Assembly (NCBI GenBank): GCA_937992055.1
Contig: CALKLQ010000038.1
Location: 1 to 45,497 of the forward strand
Direction: 5' to 3'
Length of the DNA stretch: 45,497 nt
Source: an uncultured Clostridia bacterium
Lineage (GTDB): Bacteria; Bacillota; Clostridia; Christensenellales; UBA1242
Positions 40,693 to 45,497 of this stretch are shown one piece after another. The translations under genes were made by a program, and so were the position numbers. Position 1 is the first letter of the stretch. Each line of letters opens with the position of its first letter. The notes beneath the pieces are model-generated. The model was not told the DNA's origin and ran no database searches. It saw nothing but the letters and a program-made list of their open reading frames with translations.

Positions 40693-43086
40693 TTATTTAT
40701 TTTTAATTGGATTTAATTCTTGCTTGCATGAAAAAAAGTTTTTCCAAGGGTTACCTTTTCTTTTGAGAACCTCCTCTATAGTGAGTTGATTTGGGGCTAT
40801 TGTGTCCAACTCTTTCCACGAAATAGGGCAGGAGACACTGGCTCCATTGCGGGCTCTTATGGAATAGGGCGCAACACTTGTGGCGCCTCTGCCATTTCTC
40901 ACCCAATCTATAAAAATTTTGTTTTTTCTGTTGGCTTTTCTTATGTTGGTGGTGTATTTTTCTGGATATTTTTCCTCCAATAGGGTGGCAACCGTCTTTG
41001 CAAAGTTATAAAAGCTGTCCCAATCTACTTTAGGTAAAAATGGAACCACAACATGATAGCCTTTTCCGCCGCTGGTCTTTAAAAATGATTTTAAATTCAA
41101 CTTATCTAATATCTTTTTCAGGTCTTTAACGCCTTGACGCAATTGTTTTAAATCAAGTTTTTCATCTGGGTCAAAATCAAATACCATCATATCTGGCTTT
41201 TCAAGTGTTTTTACCTGACTTCCCCATACGTGGAATTCGATTGTTCCCTGTTGCGCCTCAAAAAGTAAGCCTTGCTTGCTGTCGATATAAAAGTATTCGT
41301 CTTTTTCGCCTTCGGAATTTTTTATGTCTATAACTTTAATAAATTTGTTTTTTGCAATAGGATGTTTTTTATAGAAACAATTGTCTATTCCGCCATGACA
41401 TCTAACCACGGTAAGAATGCGATTTGTCATATAAGGCAACATTTTTTTTGATATTTTTTCGTAATATTGAATTACTTGTAGCTTACTTATTTTGTCTTTT
41501 TTAAAAACTATTTTGTCCGGGTTTGATATTTCAATACCATCTATTGAAATATCTTTAGAATTGTTTTTAGCCTTTTCTGTATCTTCTAAAACTACTTGAT
41601 TTGCCTCTTTGTCGATTCGAAGCCCCTTATAACTTGCCTGTCTAAGTTGAGATTCTTTTGTTATTTCTGCGTATTGTATCTGAGCTACAAGTTTTGGTGT
41701 TAAAAAGATTATCTGTTCATTAGCCTTTTTATCTATTTTGTTAAAAAATGGCGAGTTTTTTCTTTTTAGCTTGTAAAATTTGGATATTAAATCTTTAATC
41801 TCTTGCTGGGTCATTCCAGTTCCTGTGCGTCCTATGTATATTAAATTGTTATTGTCATAGTAGCCTAGCAAAAGGGAGCTAATTTGTTTGGCCTTTTTTT
41901 CAGAAATCGTATATCCGCCTATGACAAATTCTTGAGAATGGTAACATTTTATTTTTAACCAATCGTCGCTTCGTTCACCGTTATAAGTTGAATTTTCCCT
42001 TTTTGCTATAATGCCTTCTAATCCATTTTGTTTTGCAAATTCAAAACACTTTTCACCGTTGCCCTTGACTTGCTGACTAAAAACCAGGTTTTCTGGGGCA
42101 TTTATTAGTAGCTTGGATAAAATTTGTTTTCTCTTCAAAAGAGGTAGACTTCTAAGGTCTTCATCGTTTTTTGCTAAGATATCAAAAATTATGTAGGTTA
42201 GTGGTTGTGAACCATGTTTGATGGAATTTTGAAGTGCTTGAAAGTCTGTCTTTCCATTTTCATCTACAACAACAATTTCGCCATCTAATACCAAATTTTC
42301 GTTTTTAAAATGATTGGTTAAAGAATTTGCTACTTGTTCAAACTTGGAACTATAATCATGATTATTTCTTGTCATCATTTTAATTGAGCCATTTTCTAGA
42401 TAACTCAAAATTCTATAACCGTCAAATTTGATTTCAAATATCCAGTCGCCCTTTGGCACCTTTGTTGAAAGTTTGGCTAACTGTGGCTTTGCACTGGAGA
42501 AAGGTAATTTTCCTTTGTTTTTTTTGCCAGCAGAAATTTGCTCACTGTTGAGGCCTGATTTTACGCTTGTCTTAAAGGTTGCAATGCCACTTGAATTTAT
42601 TTTAAATTCGTCATTTTCTTTGATAAGAAGCCATGCGTCTTGTTCCTTTTCAGATTGAATTTTAACCAAGCTCCATTTTCCTTTTATTCTTTGACCAAAC
42701 ACTTCAAACTTCAAACTGCCTTGTTTTAAACCCTTTTTAAAGTCGTTTAAAGGAAGGTAAAAGCCCTCATCCCAAAGCATTACTGTACCACCGCCGTATT
42801 CTCCTTTTGGAATTGTTCCTTCAAAGTCTGCATAATCTAATGGATGGTCTTCAACTTTAATCGCAAGTCTTTTATCTTTAGGATTGAACGAGGGACCTTT
42901 GGGTACCGCCCAGCTCAAAAGTACACCTTCATATTCAAGCCTAAAGTCATAATGTTCCCGTCTTGCAAGATGATATTGAATTGCAAAGATTAACTTTTTT
43001 GTCTGTTTTCTTTTTACCTTTCCACTGGGTTCATCAGTTTTATCAAAATCTCTTTTTTTGTTGTATTCTTCTAATTTATTTTTCAT
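40693..43086 (-). CDS. ligD: Multidomain ATP-dependent DNA ligase D (3'-phosphoesterase, ligase, polymerase)
   Basis: 797 residues from the ATG at 43086; an upstream in-frame TTG at 43122 lies within the presumed -35 element. Domains in order: 3'-phosphoesterase (about 20-140: FAIQYHLARREHYDFRLEYE, then WAVPKGPSFN and TIPKGEYGGG); ATP-dependent ligase (about 205-480) with the adenylated lysine K220 in EIKFDGYRIL; and primase-polymerase (about 530-797) with MMVFDFDPDEKLD and SGGKGYHVVVPF. It works with Ku in non-homologous end joining. No ku gene is in the window. In Bacillus subtilis, ligD and ku are made in the forespore under sigma-G and protect spores; a sigma-G-like promoter is present here as well. 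No ribosome binding site precedes the ATG. Confidence 0.93.
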   Translation of the reverse strand: MKNKLEEYNKKRDFDKTDEPSGKVKRKQTKKLIFAIQYHLARREHYDFRLEYEGVLLSWAVPKGPSFNPKDKRLAIKVEDHPLDYADFEGTIPKGEYGGGTVMLWDEGFYLPLNDFKKGLKQGSLKFEVFGQRIKGKWSLVKIQSEKEQDAWLLIKENDEFKINSSGIATFKTSVKSGLNSEQISAGKKNKGKLPFSSAKPQLAKLSTKVPKGDWIFEIKFDGYRILSYLENGSIKMMTRNNHDYSSKFEQVANSLTNHFKNENLVLDGEIVVVDENGKTDFQALQNSIKHGSQPLTYIIFDILAKNDEDLRSLPLLKRKQILSKLLINAPENLVFSQQVKGNGEKCFEFAKQNGLEGIIAKRENSTYNGERSDDWLKIKCYHSQEFVIGGYTISEKKAKQISSLLLGYYDNNNLIYIGRTGTGMTQQEIKDLISKFYKLKRKNSPFFNKIDKKANEQIIFLTPKLVAQIQYAEITKESQLRQASYKGLRIDKEANQVVLEDTEKAKNNSKDISIDGIEISNPDKIVFKKDKISKLQVIQYYEKISKKMLPYMTNRILTVVRCHGGIDNCFYKKHPIAKNKFIKVIDIKNSEGEKDEYFYIDSKQGLLFEAQQGTIEFHVWGSQVKTLEKPDMMVFDFDPDEKLDLKQLRQGVKDLKKILDKLNLKSFLKTSGGKGYHVVVPFLPKVDWDSFYNFAKTVATLLEEKYPEKYTTNIRKANRKNKIFIDWVRNGRGATSVAPYSIRARNGASVSCPISWKELDTIAPNQLTIEEVLKRKGNPWKNFFSCKQELNPIKNK

Positions 43087-43091
43087 AAAGT

Positions 43092-43121
43092 AAGTATTTG
43101 CTTTTAAGGAAAGAGTATTCA
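43092..43121 (-). promoter_or_regulatory. Sigma-G-like (forespore) promoter of ligD
   Basis: On the minus strand, TGAATA (43121-43116) matches the sigma-G -35 fully. After 17 bases AATACTT (43098-43092) matches the -10 CATACTA at 5 of 7. The ATG starts 6 bases after the -10, so the message would be leaderless. Confidence 0.4.
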
Positions 43122-43205
43122 AATATTATTTAATATCTTGTTAAAAAATGATTTTAGTTAAATCTTAATATTGTTTTTTTAAGTGCTTGCGGTTTAAAAG
43201 CCTAC

Positions 43206-43233
43206 TTGACAAACTTGTATATTTTGTTATACT
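43206..43233 (+). promoter_or_regulatory. Promoter of the three-paralogue operon
   Basis: -35 TTGACA (43206-43211, perfect), 16-base spacer, -10 TATACT (43228-43233, 5 of 6). The leader is about 11 bases long, with only a weak AGG before the ATG. Confidence 0.6.
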
Positions 43234-43250
43234 AAAAATAGGTATAATAA

Positions 43251-43721
43251 ATGAAAAATTATGACTTTGAATTATCTTTAAGAAAAGAACTTTATGGCGA
43301 GATAACCGGCAAGATTGAACATTTAAAAAAAATGTCGGATATAGCTTTAGAATATGCTTATTCCGAATTTACGTCATTATCCAAAATAACCGATTTTTTT
43401 GTTACAAGGACATATAAAAAATTTGAAAAAGAAATTTATAAGGCTAATAATGAATTGATTGAAATCAAAAATGATTATGAAAATAACGTGATTGATGATT
43501 GGGAATTTGTTCAAAGTTACCAAGAGTCGTTTAAAGATTTAGAAGAAATTATTTTAAGTATTGCTGATTGGTTTAAAGATTGCTTTGAAGAACTTACATT
43601 TTCTTACCTTATATTACCTGTTAAAAATATTTTATATAAGTTTGAAAATCTTGTTAATGAAATTTTGCAAGATAATAACTTAGTTTTAGAAGATAGAAAT
43701 GGTCAAGAAATGATAAAATAA
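43251..43721 (+). CDS. Unknown helical protein, first of three tandem paralogues
   Basis: 156 residues, not recognised. All-helical by composition, rich in Glu, Lys, Asn and Phe, with no membrane segment, signal peptide or Cys motif. The N-terminus ELSLRKELYGEITGKIEHLK lines up with LEIELKNKLLDEVVVEISNI and LELDLKKDLYKRVEVEANHI of the next two proteins. A central helix ANNELIEIKNDYEN lines up with SNENVAKVRKQCNE and GSQYLVGVRKKCEE, so homology runs along the whole length. This member lacks the R/K-KxC position of the other two and has a short aromatic stretch (IADWFKDCFEELTF). It stands first in the operon, directly behind the promoter and divergent from ligD. Confidence 0.7.
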   Translation: MKNYDFELSLRKELYGEITGKIEHLKKMSDIALEYAYSEFTSLSKITDFFVTRTYKKFEKEIYKANNELIEIKNDYENNVIDDWEFVQSYQESFKDLEEIILSIADWFKDCFEELTFSYLILPVKNILYKFENLVNEILQDNNLVLEDRNGQEMIK

Positions 43722-43742
43722 AAAGGAAATTAAATAGATTAA

Positions 43743-44240
43743 ATGAATAAATTTTATGTAGAGAACTTAGAAATTGAACTAAAAAATAAATTATTAGATG
43801 AGGTTGTTGTAGAAATAAGTAACATTAAAGATTTGGTAGATAATTTATTAAAAAACTCTCATGACACAAATTTAATGAATTTACAAAAAATAGCTACAAT
43901 TGAATTGAAAAAGACAAGAAAATACTGTTGGGAAGCCATTTATGAAAGTAATGAAAATGTTGCGAAGGTAAGAAAACAATGCAATGAACTTATGAATCAT
44001 TTTGTTGGATTGAAGTTTACTGAACTTAATGATGCTGTTGATATTTTAGGAACTACAATCAAAACATTTTTATGGATTTTAAAAACTAAAGCAGAAGAAA
44101 CAATTTTTACTGGAAAGCTTGTTGCAATCCAAAAAACTTTAAATAGTTTTGAACTGCAAATCAAAGACTACATAGAAAGTGATATTGAAAATTTAAATGT
44201 TATCATTGCCAAAGACAGAGATTCTGAAATGATTCAATAA
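43743..44240 (+). CDS. Unknown helical protein, second of three tandem paralogues
   Basis: 165 residues, not recognised. The same plan as its neighbours: an N-terminal amphipathic helix (residues 7-30, with IKDLVDNLLKN matching IKNLADIAREY of the third), a charged linker, a helix with VRKQCNELM (compare VRKKCEELM in the third protein), and a C-terminal acidic helix ending SDIENLNVIIAKD (compare NDISQLESDITKE). AAAAGGA lies about 12 bases before the ATG, and the gap to the first gene is 21 bases. Soluble and probably cytoplasmic; a coiled-coil bundle is likely. Nothing links it to a known function. Confidence 0.7.
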   Translation: MNKFYVENLEIELKNKLLDEVVVEISNIKDLVDNLLKNSHDTNLMNLQKIATIELKKTRKYCWEAIYESNENVAKVRKQCNELMNHFVGLKFTELNDAVDILGTTIKTFLWILKTKAEETIFTGKLVAIQKTLNSFELQIKDYIESDIENLNVIIAKDRDSEMIQ

Positions 44241-44281
44241 ATTAATATTGGATATTTTTCAAGAAAACGTTGGAGAAGATT

Positions 44282-44785
44282 ATGGATGAATTATATTTTA
44301 AAAAACTAGAGCTAGATTTAAAAAAAGACCTTTACAAAAGAGTGGAAGTTGAAGCCAACCATATTAAAAATTTAGCAGATATAGCTCGTGAATATACCAA
44401 AAACACTTATGTTAAATTTTTAGAAAAAATTGGCTTTTTTATGTGCAAAAAACAGGTTGAGAAAAGAAAAAAGAATGTAAAGTTTGGTAGCCAATATCTT
44501 GTTGGAGTGAGAAAGAAATGTGAAGAGCTTATGTTAATTGGTGGGGATATTTTTCGAATAGAGCCTCTATTTAAACAAGGCTTTGAAACTTTTGAAAAAT
44601 TTATTTTTAATTATTTAGAAATGATTAAAGATGGCGTTAAAACAACAGATCTAACTGGTATCGTAAATTTATATGAAAATTTATTAAATAATTTTGATGA
44701 ATGCGTTAAAGAATGCTTAGAAAATGATATTAGTCAATTAGAAAGTGATATCACTAAAGAAACAGAAGCCAGTATGAATTTATAA
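44282..44785 (+). CDS. Unknown helical protein, third of three tandem paralogues
   Basis: 167 residues from the ATG at 44282, chosen because GGAG lies 7 bases upstream; an in-frame TTG at 44270 overlaps that site. Helical like its neighbours, but with a more basic middle (FMCKKQVEKRKKNVKFG, about 52-68) and Cys in VRKKCEELM and DECVKECLENDI. The match to the second protein is clearest at both ends. It is the last gene of the unit; a terminator follows at 44902. The three have clearly diverged, so the duplication is old and each copy is probably kept for a purpose. Confidence 0.7.
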   Translation: MDELYFKKLELDLKKDLYKRVEVEANHIKNLADIAREYTKNTYVKFLEKIGFFMCKKQVEKRKKNVKFGSQYLVGVRKKCEELMLIGGDIFRIEPLFKQGFETFEKFIFNYLEMIKDGVKTTDLTGIVNLYENLLNNFDECVKECLENDISQLESDITKETEASMNL

Positions 44786-44901
44786 AAATACTTTGATAAA
44801 TTATTAAATAAATTAAGTAGAAATACTTAAAAAATAAAAATAATAAAATCAATTTTTATAATTTTGAGGAATTTTTGGAAAAATTCTTAAAAAAATATAT
44901 T

Positions 44902-44945
44902 AAAAAAACAAGCATTTAAATTTAATTTATTTGCTTGTTTTTTTG
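44902..44945. terminator. Terminator between the paralogue operon and the convergent collagen-like gene
   Basis: AAAACAAGCA pairs with TGCTTGTTTT, flanked by A on the left and seven or more T on the right, so it can act both ways. Confidence 0.8.
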
Positions 44946-45024
44946 TGTTTTTTTGGATTTTTTATGTCACAAAACAATAAAATTAACTCGAAAAAATATT
45001 TTTTTAATATATTTTTATCTTATT

Positions 45025-45497
45025 TTATCCTATTTGAGTAATAACCAAATATCCGTTTATGCCATCATTATCCAAAAAGTTTATAGCGCTTGTTGAATTT
45101 ACCTTAATTGCAAGTGTACTGTTTGCAGTAGTTGTTTGAATAATTGCGCTTGCATTTACCATTGTGTTGTCTTCTAGTCCACGTGCTGTGCCAGTAACAT
45201 TTGTTCCATTTAGCGCAAGAGCCATAGAATCATTTGCTGTTGCACTGCTTGCAACATATAGGCCATAGTCAACTTTATATATCCCAATATTTGGCAACGT
45301 CACAACTCCAGTAGCATTGTCTATTGTCATTCCGCTAACTTGTATTGTGTTAGTAAGTGGGAAAGTTGTGTCGTCAACACTCTGTTCAGCTGTTGTATAA
45401 AAACTTCCAAAACTGCTTGCAGTTGTTGCTCCAGTAGGACCAGTTGCACCAGTAGCCCCAGTAGGACCAGTAGGACCTGTTGGACCGGTAGCACCAG
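45025..45497 (-). CDS. Collagen-like (BclA-type) surface protein, 3' end only
   Basis: About 157 C-terminal residues are visible; the frame runs off the window edge. It starts in G-X-Y triplets with X or Y mostly Pro, Thr or Ala (GATGPTGPTGPTGATGATG), which form a collagen-like triple helix, followed by about 135 residues of a compact beta-rich C-terminal domain (TIDNATGVVTLPNIGIYKVD and the final INGYLVITQIG). This arrangement matches BclA and related exosporium proteins, whose C-terminal domain has a TNF/C1q-like trimeric fold that starts the triple helix. Location on the spore surface is likely in a spore former; a vegetative surface role is possible. The 9-base GC-rich triplet repeat at 45420-45497 stands out against the AT-rich background. 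Confidence 0.82.
   Translation of the reverse strand, partial: GATGPTGPTGPTGATGATGPTGATTASSFGSFYTTAEQSVDDTTFPLTNTIQVSGMTIDNATGVVTLPNIGIYKVDYGLYVASSATANDSMALALNGTNVTGTARGLEDNTMVNASAIIQTTTANSTLAIKVNSTSAINFLDNDGINGYLVITQIG

Noticed and set aside
45420..45497. CRISPR array or tandem non-coding repeat
   Set aside because: The 9-base period codes G-X-Y triplets in an open frame, without spacers.

Overview
The window is low-GC, AT-rich DNA with strong AGGAGG-type ribosome binding sites, sigma-A promoters of the TTGACA/TATAAT kind and short hairpin-plus-T terminators. Together with a Spo0H-type sigma factor, a SipL-like spore coat protein (SPOCS plus LysM) behind a sigma-E-like promoter, Veg, and a BclA-like collagen repeat protein, this points to an endospore-forming Firmicute, probably an uncultured Clostridia lineage. 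Species cannot be told from the window. No rRNA, tRNA or CRISPR array was seen.

Layout. 1-1851: 3' part of a leucine-rich-repeat surface protein. 2186-9294: housekeeping block with isoleucyl-tRNA synthetase (altered HIGH motif, GVHH), a GNAT acetyltransferase, an rRNA-type methyltransferase, an RluA pseudouridine synthase and oligoendopeptidase F. 9511-17035: SipL-like spore coat gene, a very large M6 metalloprotease anchored in the membrane, and a Na+/Ca2+ exchanger family antiporter. 17039-17227: a cluster of DnaA boxes. 17312-18964: mrnC (apparent ATA start), rlmB and sigH, a conserved Firmicutes order lacking its usual cysS and yacP members. 19387-24894: DUF378 membrane protein, greA, a small membrane protein, queH, a double zinc-ribbon protein with a polyaspartate tail, veg, a membrane-anchored exported protein and a DUF4097 protein. 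24967-31680: dinB, an MtaD-like amidohydrolase, tex, an exported Ig-like protein and an E2/CAT-fold protein.

31783-37322 is an accessory block. It holds a lipoprotein gene with InlB-type repeats broken by two frameshifts, a GC-rich hairpin, and a small regulator with leader repeats next to a one-polypeptide restriction-modification enzyme (nuclease, N6-adenine methylase and one target recognition domain) and a KilA-N protein. 37602-40517 is a GLUG-repeat surface protein. 40693-43086 is a three-domain LigD, possibly read from a forespore (sigma-G) promoter. 43251-44785 is a tandem trio of diverged paralogues of unknown function. 45025-45497 is the 3' end of a collagen-like protein.

Themes: translation and RNA maturation, sporulation, and a large investment in surface proteins (seven exported or anchored proteins of different architecture). 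Three genes (M6 protease, antiporter, ligD) lack a ribosome binding site and have a plausible -10 element about 7 bases before the ATG, so their mRNAs may be leaderless. All promoter, terminator and start calls were made by eye.
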